A stretch of DNA of 5,984 nucleotides from Saprospiraceae bacterium (GTDB lineage: Bacteria; Bacteroidota; Bacteroidia; Chitinophagales; Saprospiraceae): contig JAJDFU010000324.1 in NCBI GenBank assembly GCA_020528935.1, positions 1 to 5,984 of the forward strand, given 5' to 3'. Shown here piece by piece: positions 1 through 5,873 of this stretch. The stretch's first letter is position 1. Every line of letters begins with the position of its first letter. The notes beneath the pieces are model-generated. The model was given only the letters and a program-made list of their open reading frames with translations. It searched no databases and was not told where the DNA came from. The position numbers and the translations under genes were made by a program.

Positions 1-144
1 TCTTGTCGTTCCGCAGTGTGATATCACTTATCGATCATATAGCTTGTTTGTGCTATTATTAGTACTACATAGTTGTTTTTGTTTTGTTTTTTTTTGTTTT
101 GTTTTTTTTTTTTTTTTTTTGTTTTATATGTGGATAAGAGACAG
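1..144. other. Non-genomic adapter-like edge: AT-rich and poly-T/G tract ending in a Tn5 mosaic end
   Basis: Positions 126-144 read ATATGTGGATAAGAGACAG, which matches the 19-base Tn5 mosaic end AGATGTGTATAAGAGACAG at 17 of 19 positions (mismatches at its bases 2 and 8). It is preceded from about 71 by T homopolymers broken by single Gs, and before that by an AT-rich stretch quite unlike the GC-rich genes that follow. A mosaic end joined directly to coding sequence is what transposase-based library preparation leaves when adapters are not trimmed. I read the segment as an artefact of the read or assembly, not as a mobile element: no transposase or partner end is present. The first 60 bases I cannot identify. 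No gene is supported here. Confidence 0.85.
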
Positions 145-518
145 GGCCCATGAACCGCATCTTTCTGGGTACCGTCCTGGGCAATCTTCTGCGCAATGCG
201 CTGCTCATCCCCGCTTTTAAGGCCCAGGGCGCAGCCTTCGCCACCCTGCTCACCCAGGGGGCCGCATTCGGGCTGCAGCTGGCTCTTGCCATGCGCCTGT
301 TTGATCTGCGCGCGCGGCCGGAACTGCTCGGCCGGCTCCTGGGCTTCAGCCTGGTACTGGCCGGGGCAGCTTTCGCCTTAAAAGTGCTGCTCCCCTTTTC
401 CTGGTGGTGGGCCTTTGGAGCCAGCCTTGCGCTGGGGGGCCTGCTCGCCCTGGCGTTCGGACTGGTCCAGGGCCGCCGCCTGCTGGCCCTTCGCGCACCG
501 GCCCAGGCAGAAGACTGA
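145..518 (+). CDS. Polysaccharide flippase (Wzx/MATE-like), C-terminal fragment
   Basis: This is the C-terminal part, about 122 residues, of a multi-pass membrane protein resembling Wzx-type lipid-linked oligosaccharide flippases, which move undecaprenyl-PP-linked repeat units across the inner membrane. The visible match is the segment NLLRNALLIPAFKAQGAAFATLLTQG, here given by its key parts: LLIP, then a short loop, then GAAFATLL. This corresponds to the family's usual 'N..L.LIP..G..GAA.AT' pattern. Two or three further hydrophobic helices follow (about residues 66-84 and 88-106 counted from the ATG at 150), then a polar tail. Full-length members usually have over 400 residues, so the N-terminal two thirds are missing. 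The ATG at 150 is probably an internal Met, not a start: it has no ribosome binding site and follows directly on the adapter-like end. The downstream Wzz-type gene begins 50 bp after the stop, which supports a polysaccharide role. MurJ or another MATE-superfamily exporter is possible from this fragment alone. Confidence 0.75.
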
Positions 519-568
519 AGCCGGCCCTTGTCTTCGTTTTTTCTACTTTTGCGGGACAATTTTTACGC

Positions 569-1672
569 ATGGATCGCAAGTTTGATCTTCTGGGGTTGTT
601 CCAGACCCTATACCGTTGGCGAACCTACATCATCGGGCTGTGCATAGCAGCAGGGCTGGGAAGCATCGTCATCACGCTGCTGATGCCCAACTACTACCAG
701 GCAGCCACCACCTTCCTGGCTGCCAGCCCCGATCAGTCCAAACCGGAGATCCTGTTCGGTGGGGGCACCATCGAATCGGAATACTACGGAAACAAGAACG
801 ACATAGACCGCCTGCTCACCCTTGCTGAATCCAAGGAGCTCGTGCAGTTTCTCGTGGACAGCTTCAACCTCTACGAGCACTACGACATCAAGCCGGATGC
901 CGCGCGAGCGGAATTCAAAGTAGAGCGGCAGTTTGCAAAACACTATGAGGTGCTGAAGACCAAGCGCGATGCCATTGAGCTCCGCTTTGAAGATACCAAT
1001 CCTGAGTTGGCGGCCAAGCTGGTGAATTCCGCGCGCGACTACATCGACCTGCTGGGGCAGCGCCTGATCCGGAACACACAGGAAAAAGCCCTGGAGGCCT
1101 ATCGGTACAATCTGGCCCGCAATTCCGAGCGTCTGCGGGAGCTCAGCGACAGCCTCATGCTGTACCGGCAGCGGTACGGCATTTTCAGCATCAATGCTCA
1201 ACTGGAAGCCCTGACGACCCAGCTTTCCGAAACGAAAAACAAGCTGGCGCGATCGAGGGCCCGCCTGGAGATACTCGAAAGCGCTCCGGGCATCGAACCC
1301 GATACTGTGGCCTATGTACGGGCCGAAGTAGCCGGCCTGGATCGCGCCCTGGAAGACCTGAAGGACGAGTTGACCACCTTCAACAACGGACTCACCCTCG
1401 TGGAGACCCTCGACAACGAATACAAACAGACGCAGCGCAACATCACCTATGACCAGGAGCGAATGAAACGATGGACAGCCACCAAAACCACCCGCACCCC
1501 GGCCGTTTTGCTCATCGAAGAAGCGCGGGTGCCGGAGGTCAAATCCAGGCCGCGACGCTCTATCATTGTGGTCGTTAGTGTGGCTGTGGCTTTCCTGCTG
1601 GCCGTGATCGGGGTATTGTTGTTCGAGTTGTCCAGGGACCTCAACTGGAAAGAGGTGGTTCATGGCAAATAA
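569..1672 (+). CDS. Wzz-type polysaccharide chain-length determinant / co-polymerase
   Basis: A 367-residue inner-membrane protein with the classic Wzz/PCP layout: a short cytosolic N-terminus, a membrane helix at about 20-38, a large periplasmic region rich in charged helices likely to form coiled coil (about 110-300), and a second membrane helix at about 331-352 with a short cytosolic tail. Just before the second helix lies the typical basic, proline-containing segment (ARVPEVKSRPRRS, about 319-331). Members control the length of polymers built by Wzy or take part in their export. There is no C-terminal Walker-motif tyrosine kinase domain, so this is not a Wzc-type fusion. The ATG at 569 is chosen because the protein then opens MDRKFDLLGLFQTLYRWR before the first helix. 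The frame stays open to 404, but those 55 codons are Gly/Pro/Arg-rich and overlap the flippase gene in another frame. The SD is weak (GGGA at 553-556, 12 nt upstream). The 3' end overlaps the next gene by 11 bp, suggesting translational coupling. Confidence 0.85.
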   Translation: MDRKFDLLGLFQTLYRWRTYIIGLCIAAGLGSIVITLLMPNYYQAATTFLAASPDQSKPEILFGGGTIESEYYGNKNDIDRLLTLAESKELVQFLVDSFNLYEHYDIKPDAARAEFKVERQFAKHYEVLKTKRDAIELRFEDTNPELAAKLVNSARDYIDLLGQRLIRNTQEKALEAYRYNLARNSERLRELSDSLMLYRQRYGIFSINAQLEALTTQLSETKNKLARSRARLEILESAPGIEPDTVAYVRAEVAGLDRALEDLKDELTTFNNGLTLVETLDNEYKQTQRNITYDQERMKRWTATKTTRTPAVLLIEEARVPEVKSRPRRSIIVVVSVAVAFLLAVIGVLLFELSRDLNWKEVVHGK

Positions 1673-3113
1673 TTCGATCAGCGCAGAGCAGCGACGTTGG
1701 TTCTTCGGCCTTGCCGGCTTGATCCTCGCCAGCCTGTTCACCGGTGTGGCCACCCGGCAATGGTGGCTTTTCGGTCTTCCCCTGCTGCTTATGGGCACCT
1801 ATCTGAGCCTGCGGGATGTGCGCCTTCCCTTCTACCTGCTCTTCGCCTGCATTCCCCTGAGTTTCCCCCTGTTCTTGCCCGGAGGGTTTAGTACCGACCT
1901 GCCTACCGAACCCCTGATGATCGCCCTTACCGGCATTGGTCTGCTCCTGGCCCTCCACCGGGCCGGGCGGGCCGACCTTCGCTTTTTCCTCCATCCCGTG
2001 ACCCTTTTGCTTGCCCTCCACCTGGGTTGGATCGCCATCACCACCATCACCAGCCAGGAGCCGTTTATTTCCCTGAAGTTCCTGCTGGCCAAGATCTGGT
2101 ACATCCTGCCCTTTTACTTCATGGCCGGCTGGATCCTTCGCACGTTCCGGCAAGTAAAAACCCTGTTTTGGATAGTGCTCGTCCCACTCGTATTCACGGT
2201 CGTATACGTACTGATCCGACATGCCGGTACCGGCTTCACCTTTGCCACGGTGGGCTCGGTCTTGCATCCCTTTTACAGCAATCACGTGATCTATGCCGCC
2301 CTGATGGCCGTGTTTTTTCCCTGGTTGTGGTATATGCGGCTCGAGTACCGGCACCGCCCGTTCTGGAACCGGCTCTTCTGGTTGCTGATCGGGTTGTTCC
2401 TGGTCGCCATTTACCTGTCTTATACCCGAGCGGCCTACGTGGCCGTCATCTCCTCGCTGGGCGCATACGCCCTGATCCGGCTGCGCCTCGTCGTGCCGGC
2501 CCTGGTGCTGGCACTCGCCCTCGCCCTGATCGGGCTGGGAGGCCTGGTCCGGCAAAACCGCTATCTCGAGCTCGCCCCCGACTACGCCTCCACCATCACC
2601 CACCAGGACTTCGGCAACCTGCTGGAAGCCACCTACCAGGGCGAGGATATTTCCACTATGGAGCGCCTGTACCGCTGGGTGGCCGGCTTTCACATGATCG
2701 GCGACAAACCCTGGCTGGGCTTCGGCCCCGGTGCCTTCTACGAGTCCTACCGCCCCTACACGGTACTCAGCTTTATTACCTACGTAAGCGACAACAAGGA
2801 GCGCTCGGGCATTCACAGCTACTACCTGATGACCCTGGTAGAACAGGGCGTACCCGGCCTGCTCTTTTTCCTGCTCTTCAATGCCGGGGTGCTGATCACG
2901 GCCCAGCGGTTGTACCACCGCCGGACCGGCCGGCGATACCGGCGGCTGGTTCTGCTGCTCACCCTCAGTTTTACCAGTGTGATGGTGCTGCAGATCATAA
3001 ACGACCTGATCGAACTCGACAAGGTGGGTGCCTTCTTCTTTCTCGCGGCAGCCCTGTTGGTGAATGTAGACCTCGACCGGGTGGCGGTACCGGAAGACCA
3101 GACGGAGAGCTAG
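1662..3113 (+). CDS. O-antigen ligase / Wzy-like polymerase family membrane protein
   Basis: A 483-residue protein dominated by hydrophobic helices (about 10-12), in the O-antigen ligase (Wzy_C/RfaL) family. These inner-membrane enzymes act on the periplasmic side, transferring or polymerising undecaprenyl-PP-linked glycans. Family hallmarks in order: a membrane segment ending in the conserved Arg motif SYTRAAYV (253-260); a large non-membrane loop from about 300; ERLYRW (334-339); the characteristic GDKPWLGFGPGAFY (347-360); and HSYYLMTLVEQGVPGL (385-400), containing the conserved loop His. Two more helices follow. The start at 1662 lies inside the end of the chain-length gene and has a good SD, AGAGGTGG at 1651-1658. 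The neighbouring flippase and Wzz-type genes favour a role in one surface-glycan pathway. Ligases and Wzy polymerases cannot be told apart reliably by sequence, so I leave the symbol open. Its TAG stop shares bases with the stop of the convergent dioxygenase gene. Confidence 0.85.
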   Translation: MANNSISAEQRRWFFGLAGLILASLFTGVATRQWWLFGLPLLLMGTYLSLRDVRLPFYLLFACIPLSFPLFLPGGFSTDLPTEPLMIALTGIGLLLALHRAGRADLRFFLHPVTLLLALHLGWIAITTITSQEPFISLKFLLAKIWYILPFYFMAGWILRTFRQVKTLFWIVLVPLVFTVVYVLIRHAGTGFTFATVGSVLHPFYSNHVIYAALMAVFFPWLWYMRLEYRHRPFWNRLFWLLIGLFLVAIYLSYTRAAYVAVISSLGAYALIRLRLVVPALVLALALALIGLGGLVRQNRYLELAPDYASTITHQDFGNLLEATYQGEDISTMERLYRWVAGFHMIGDKPWLGFGPGAFYESYRPYTVLSFITYVSDNKERSGIHSYYLMTLVEQGVPGLLFFLLFNAGVLITAQRLYHRRTGRRYRRLVLLLTLSFTSVMVLQIINDLIELDKVGAFFFLAAALLVNVDLDRVAVPEDQTES

Positions 3114-4048
3114 TGCGCCAGCTGGGTGCGTCGCCCCCACAGTTCGCGTTCTTCCTCAGTCCACAGCTCCGGGAAAAAAACGATGCGCTGAAACCGGGGC
3201 GGCAGGTACTTCTGCCAGTTGGTCCCCCCCGTAGCTTCGATGACCTGAGGCTTGCGATCCAGGTACCGCACGGCGGATTTGTAATGCATGAGCGGCCACT
3301 CTACGTTGAGCGCGTAATCGTAGCGGCGAAGCAAGTCGATCAGCTCTTCGTCGGACCGGTCGGCATCCGGAAGCCGGTGGTACTGCTGGCGGAGATTGCG
3401 GTCCCGCATATCCCCGGCCAGCTCCAGAAAGGCATCCCCGTATTTTTCTTCGAACTGCCGGAGGGTCAGGGTCTTCTTGCCTGTTGCCAGCTCGGTGGCG
3501 CCGGATTTCCAGTACAGCTGCGGATACATATCCGCCGGGGAAGACGAGGCGGAAAAATCGCTGCGCCTGTCGGCCTGTACCAGTAGATGCATGTCGGTGC
3601 TCATCAACTCGAACATGCGAAACTGGGCGGACTGAAAGCCGCTGGCCGGAAGAAGGCTCATGCGAAACTTCAGGAATTCATCCTTGTCCATGCCGTCCAC
3701 CATCAGGTCGAAGGAATGGACGAGATGGCCGATGTAGGCATTTAGCCGCCGCAGCTGGCGCTTGAAGAGCTCAGGGGAAGGCTCCCTCACCAATTGCCGG
3801 ATGGCGTGGAGGCAAAGTTTGAAGTACAATTCTGTGATCTGATGGTACACAATAAAGATGTGCTCGTCGGGAAAGGGAGTGCGCGGGGTTTGCAGGCTGA
3901 GGAGCGTATCGAGGTGAATGTAATCCCAATAGGTCAGATAATCGGCGTGCAACAGGCCGTCCAGGTAGGAGGCTATGTCCTGGCCCATAGCAGCGTACTT
4001 CTCTTCCAGCTTCTCCAGTCGGTCTAGAATATCGTGGGTGAGCTCCAT
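3110..4048 (-). CDS. kynA: Tryptophan 2,3-dioxygenase
   Basis: A 312-residue cytosolic haem enzyme that oxidises L-tryptophan to N-formylkynurenine, the first step of the kynurenine route. Recognised by FIVYHQITELYFK (65-77), where F65 and H69 align with the active-site Phe and His of the family; LPASGFQSAQFR (133-144), whose R144 matches the substrate-carboxylate Arg; and WPLMHYKSAVR (251-261), where H255 is the likely haem ligand. ATGGTNWQKYLPP (272-284) takes the place of the usual GTGGSSG loop. Haem His and TGG Thr are 18 residues apart, against 14 as I recall for the Xanthomonas enzyme, a small insertion I associate with Bacteroidota versions. The ATG at 4048 (MELTHDILDRLEKLEEKY) is chosen by protein similarity; the open frame further upstream runs through crcB. 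It starts 8 nt after the crcB stop with no clear SD, so coupled translation from crcB is likely. Other kynurenine-pathway genes are not visible. Confidence 0.93.
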   Translation of the reverse strand: MELTHDILDRLEKLEEKYAAMGQDIASYLDGLLHADYLTYWDYIHLDTLLSLQTPRTPFPDEHIFIVYHQITELYFKLCLHAIRQLVREPSPELFKRQLRRLNAYIGHLVHSFDLMVDGMDKDEFLKFRMSLLPASGFQSAQFRMFELMSTDMHLLVQADRRSDFSASSSPADMYPQLYWKSGATELATGKKTLTLRQFEEKYGDAFLELAGDMRDRNLRQQYHRLPDADRSDEELIDLLRRYDYALNVEWPLMHYKSAVRYLDRKPQVIEATGGTNWQKYLPPRFQRIVFFPELWTEEERELWGRRTQLAH

Positions 4049-4056
4049 GTTCTTGG

Positions 4057-4428
4057 TCAGTTTGCATACAGCGCGATGCGCATACCTAAATATAGCGAAA
4101 TCAGCCCGATCAACAGGCTCAGCAATACATTGGCTGCAGCCTGAGCGTACTGGCCGCTCTGCAGCAGGCCCAGGGTCTCGTTGGAAAAGGTGGAGAAGGT
4201 GCTGAACCCACCGCAAAAGCCGCTCATGAGAAGAAAACGGTAGGGCGGCGGAAGCAAGTTCCGCACCGAAAGGCCAACCAGAACACCCAGGATCAGGCAG
4301 GCCAGGAGATTGGCCCAGAGCGTGCCCCAGGGAAAGGTTGAGGGGTAGTATCGTACCGCAAAGGCAGAAATCGCAAAGCGACATACGCTACCCAGTCCGC
4401 CGCCGATAAAAACGAGTAAGATCTGCAT
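4057..4428 (-). CDS. crcB: Fluoride channel/exporter CrcB (Fluc)
   Basis: A 123-residue membrane protein with four hydrophobic helices, the normal size for a Fluc subunit; these work as antiparallel dimers that let fluoride leave the cytosol. Diagnostic segments: GGGLGSVCRF (9-18), FPWGTLWANLLA (32-43) with the conserved pore Asn at N40, and GFCGGFSTFSTFSNE (70-84). The last holds the two pore phenylalanines (F78, F81) and the turn that binds the central Na+ in studied members. LLAC replaces the more common small-residue LxGS after the Asn, a mild variation. The ATG at 4428 gives the standard N-terminus MQILLVFIGGGLGS. It is followed at 8 nt by the dioxygenase gene and preceded at 58 nt by the sugar-phosphate transferase gene on the same strand, so the three may share a transcript. 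I see no fluoride riboswitch in the 58-nt gap. Only one crcB copy is present here, so a homodimer is expected. Confidence 0.95.
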   Translation of the reverse strand: MQILLVFIGGGLGSVCRFAISAFAVRYYPSTFPWGTLWANLLACLILGVLVGLSVRNLLPPPYRFLLMSGFCGGFSTFSTFSNETLGLLQSGQYAQAAANVLLSLLIGLISLYLGMRIALYAN

Positions 4429-4471
4429 GGAAGTGCCAAATTAGCAGTTTGCAGCCAGCCGCGGGCAGCCT

Positions 4472-4503
4472 TGGCCGAAAAAGGGATCAGGAAGGTTCGG
4501 CCA
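4472..4503 (-). terminator. Inverted repeat across the transferase stop codon, weak terminator candidate
   Basis: Perfect 8-bp arms TGGCCGAA (4472-4479) and TTCGGCCA (4496-4503) flank a 16-nt loop that contains the stop codon of the transferase gene (4487-4489). On the minus-strand RNA the hairpin would form right at the gene end, before crcB. No run of U follows the second arm, so it is not a standard intrinsic terminator; it may instead be an RNA-stabilising or attenuating hairpin, or chance in GC-rich sequence. Confidence 0.3.
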
Positions 4504-5587
4504 CATTCATATTTCGGCCGCTTCGCGCTCGAAATTGCCGCATCCGCCGCCGGCGAAGGGCCGTGTGCAGCGCAGCAGTGAGGACGAGCGCCACCAGCCA
4601 GGGAATGCTCAGCAACAGATACGGTTGCAGCCGATCGTGCAAGGCAAAAACGAAAAGTATGCTGGCGGCATTCAGGGCGACCAGGCAGGCGGTGGCCCTG
4701 AGGTGGCTAAGCCCGAAGTCGATGAGCATGTGGTGAATGTGGCGCCGGTCGGGTTTAAATGGAGAAATACCCCGGTACAAGCGAGTGAAAAAGACCCGAA
4801 AGGTATCGAAGAGGGGATAGATCAGAATAGCGGCCGCAACGGCCGGGGCACCCTCCAGGCGCGCCACGTGCTCCGGTCCGAGCCCGGCATTGAGGGCCAG
4901 AAACTCCACCATCAGAAAACCACAAACCGCCCCCAGCAGGAGCGCGCCGGAATCGCCCATAAAGATGCGGGCCGGGCTGAGGTTGAAGCACAAGAAGCCC
5001 AGGAGACTGCCCAGGGCGGAAAAAGCCAGCACGGCCCAGTGCCAGGCGCCGGTAAGCCCAAACCAGCTCCCCAGGACCACCAATACCAGAATACCGATAC
5101 CGGCCGCCAGGCCGTCAATCCCATCCGTCAGGTTGAAAGCATTCACGCACACCAGGATCCACAAGCCCGAAAGCAGCCAGGCCGCCCCGGGTGGCAGCCC
5201 GTGCAAAATCGACGGGCTGCCACCCGCAAACAACGCCCCGGGGCCGGGGGCCACCAAGCCAAAAACTACCAGGACCTGAAAAAGCAACTTGAGGCCTGCC
5301 GCCATGGGCCGAAGATCATCCCGGACGCCCACCAGAAAAAGCAGGGCGAAACCGGCGAGGGGGTTCCGGAACTGCTCGAGGGACGCTGCGGGGCTCCACA
5401 GCAGCAGGCTGACCAGCAGGCCGAAAAACAAGGCAATCCCGCCCAGGCAAGGAGTGCGTTGCCGGTGGGAGCAGCGCGGCGTGGGCCCGGCACAAAGCCC
5501 GAAGCGATGGGCCATATGCACAATGCCCGGGAGCAGTGTGCAAGCCAGGCCCAAGCTTGTCATCAAGCTGAACAAAACGGATTGCAT
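4487..5587 (-). CDS. WecA/TagO-like polyprenyl-phosphate sugar-1-phosphate transferase (MraY family)
   Basis: A 366-residue multi-pass inner-membrane enzyme of the WecA/MraY family, which transfers a sugar-1-phosphate (commonly GlcNAc-1-P) from a UDP-sugar onto undecaprenyl phosphate to start surface glycan synthesis. Motifs in order: H..RTPCLGGIA (41-52); the catalytic-site aspartates in GVRDDL (87-92) followed by K100; NAFNLTDGIDGLAAG (149-163), with D155 and D158; FMGDSGALLLG (209-219), with D212; and the cytosolic RRHIHHMLIDFGLSH (281-295). The HIHH form of the last motif points to the WecA/TagO side of the family, not to MraY, which joins UDP-MurNAc-pentapeptide. Length is normal. The tail is Arg-rich (345-358). 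The ATG at 5587 is a sensible start, with the first helix beginning within ten residues; I see no strong SD. It is divergent from uppS, whose product feeds the same lipid carrier pool. The sugar used cannot be read from sequence. Confidence 0.9.
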   Translation of the reverse strand: MQSVLFSLMTSLGLACTLLPGIVHMAHRFGLCAGPTPRCSHRQRTPCLGGIALFFGLLVSLLLWSPAASLEQFRNPLAGFALLFLVGVRDDLRPMAAGLKLLFQVLVVFGLVAPGPGALFAGGSPSILHGLPPGAAWLLSGLWILVCVNAFNLTDGIDGLAAGIGILVLVVLGSWFGLTGAWHWAVLAFSALGSLLGFLCFNLSPARIFMGDSGALLLGAVCGFLMVEFLALNAGLGPEHVARLEGAPAVAAAILIYPLFDTFRVFFTRLYRGISPFKPDRRHIHHMLIDFGLSHLRATACLVALNAASILFVFALHDRLQPYLLLSIPWLVALVLTAALHTALRRRRMRQFRARSGRNMNVAEPS

Positions 5588-5667
5588 GGCACGAAGAGTG
5601 AATGATCGCTGAGAGCTTGCAGAAAGGTACTGGATGACGCTTTGGTAAGATGCCGAAATTTTTAATA

Positions 5668-5681
5668 CCGGTCAAGACCGG
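5668..5681. repeat. Perfect inverted repeat CCGGTC-AA-GACCGG, possible operator
   Basis: Two 6-bp arms, CCGGTC (5668-5673) and GACCGG (5676-5681), are separated by AA. The 2-nt spacer is too short for a full RNA hairpin, so a protein-binding dyad is more likely if it is functional. It sits about 80 bp upstream of the transferase start and 190 bp upstream of uppS, in the divergent intergenic region. No regulator is known from the window. Confidence 0.3.
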
Positions 5682-5718
5682 GAGTTGCTGAGCACGGCCG
5701 CGAAAAGGAGCGCTCCGC

Positions 5719-5859
5719 ATGCTGGTTTTATTTGTCGCCGAAGGCGTGTGGAACGCCTTTTCTCTCCAAGGGTATTGGCATTCTTTTGTTAGTTTTGTGG
5801 GAATTTTTAGCTCCACTGTCGTTTTCCCCCATGATCCGATGGGCGCGTCAGTGTGCTGA
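5719..5859 (+). CDS. Possible small ORF (46 aa) in the uppS leader
   Basis: An ATG at 5719 follows an AAAAGGAG sequence (5703-5710) at 8 nt spacing, the best Shine-Dalgarno in this part of the window. The frame runs 46 codons to TGA at 5857-5859, ending 14 nt before the uppS start. The product (starting MLVLFVAEGVWNAFSLQGYW) is hydrophobic and aromatic-rich up to about residue 36 and ends in Cys; it matches no family I recognise. The SD lies within a perfect 10-bp palindrome (GGAGCGCTCC, 5707-5716), and a terminator-like hairpin falls inside the frame (5741-5759). It could be a small membrane protein or a leader peptide, but a chance ORF is the default explanation. Confidence 0.25.
   Translation: MLVLFVAEGVWNAFSLQGYWHSFVSFVGIFSSTVVFPHDPMGASVC
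5741..5765 (+). terminator. Terminator-like hairpin upstream of uppS
   Basis: Arms AAGGCGT (5741-5747) and ACGCCTT (5753-5759) form a perfect 7-bp stem with a 5-nt GTGGA loop, followed by a T-rich tail (TTTTCTCT, 5758-5765, partly overlapping the arm). This fits an intrinsic terminator read on the plus strand. No plus-strand gene ends before it in the window, so if real it would end a short leader or small RNA that begins after about 5600, or act as an attenuator ahead of uppS. Confidence 0.4.
5790..5797 (+). promoter_or_regulatory. Candidate Bacteroidota -7 element for uppS
   Basis: TAGTTTTG matches the Bacteroidota primary sigma factor -7 consensus TAnnTTTG at every fixed position and lies about 75 nt upstream of the uppS ATG. 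No TTTG -33 element is present at the usual 19-21 bp spacing, and T-rich sequence here makes a chance match easy. It is the best promoter candidate I found for uppS, downstream of the terminator-like hairpin. Confidence 0.25.
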
Positions 5860-5873
5860 GACCTGAGCGGCCT

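Noticed and set aside
126..144. Natural Tn5/IS50 end
   Set aside because: The sequence is the engineered mosaic end form, with no transposase, second end or target duplication nearby, and it follows homopolymer noise. An adapter remnant explains it better.
404..568. In-frame 55-codon extension of the chain-length determinant to an ATG at 404
   Set aside because: The extension is low-complexity Gly/Pro/Arg sequence overlapping the flippase gene in another frame. The family N-terminus with its first membrane helix begins naturally at 569.
1641..3140. Long minus-strand open frame of 499 codons opposite the ligase gene
   Set aside because: Its product is Gln/Gly/Glu-rich with no domain I recognise. 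The plus strand carries clear family motifs over the same bases, so this is a GC-rich antisense shadow.
4049..4384. In-frame extension of tryptophan 2,3-dioxygenase to 4384
   Set aside because: The added 112 residues are the out-of-frame reading of crcB, and the known family length and opening fit the ATG at 4048.
4429..4486. Fluoride riboswitch upstream of crcB
   Set aside because: The gap is only 58 nt and I could not find the conserved bases of the crcB motif RNA.
4535..5605. Long plus-strand open frame opposite the WecA-like gene
   Set aside because: The product is Gln/Ala/Gly-rich without motifs, while the minus strand has all MraY-family motifs in order.
5622..5629. Minus-strand TACCTTTC as a -7 promoter element for the WecA-like gene
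   Set aside because: It matches TAnnTTTG except at the last base, and there is no TTTG -33 element at suitable spacing, so support is too thin to list.
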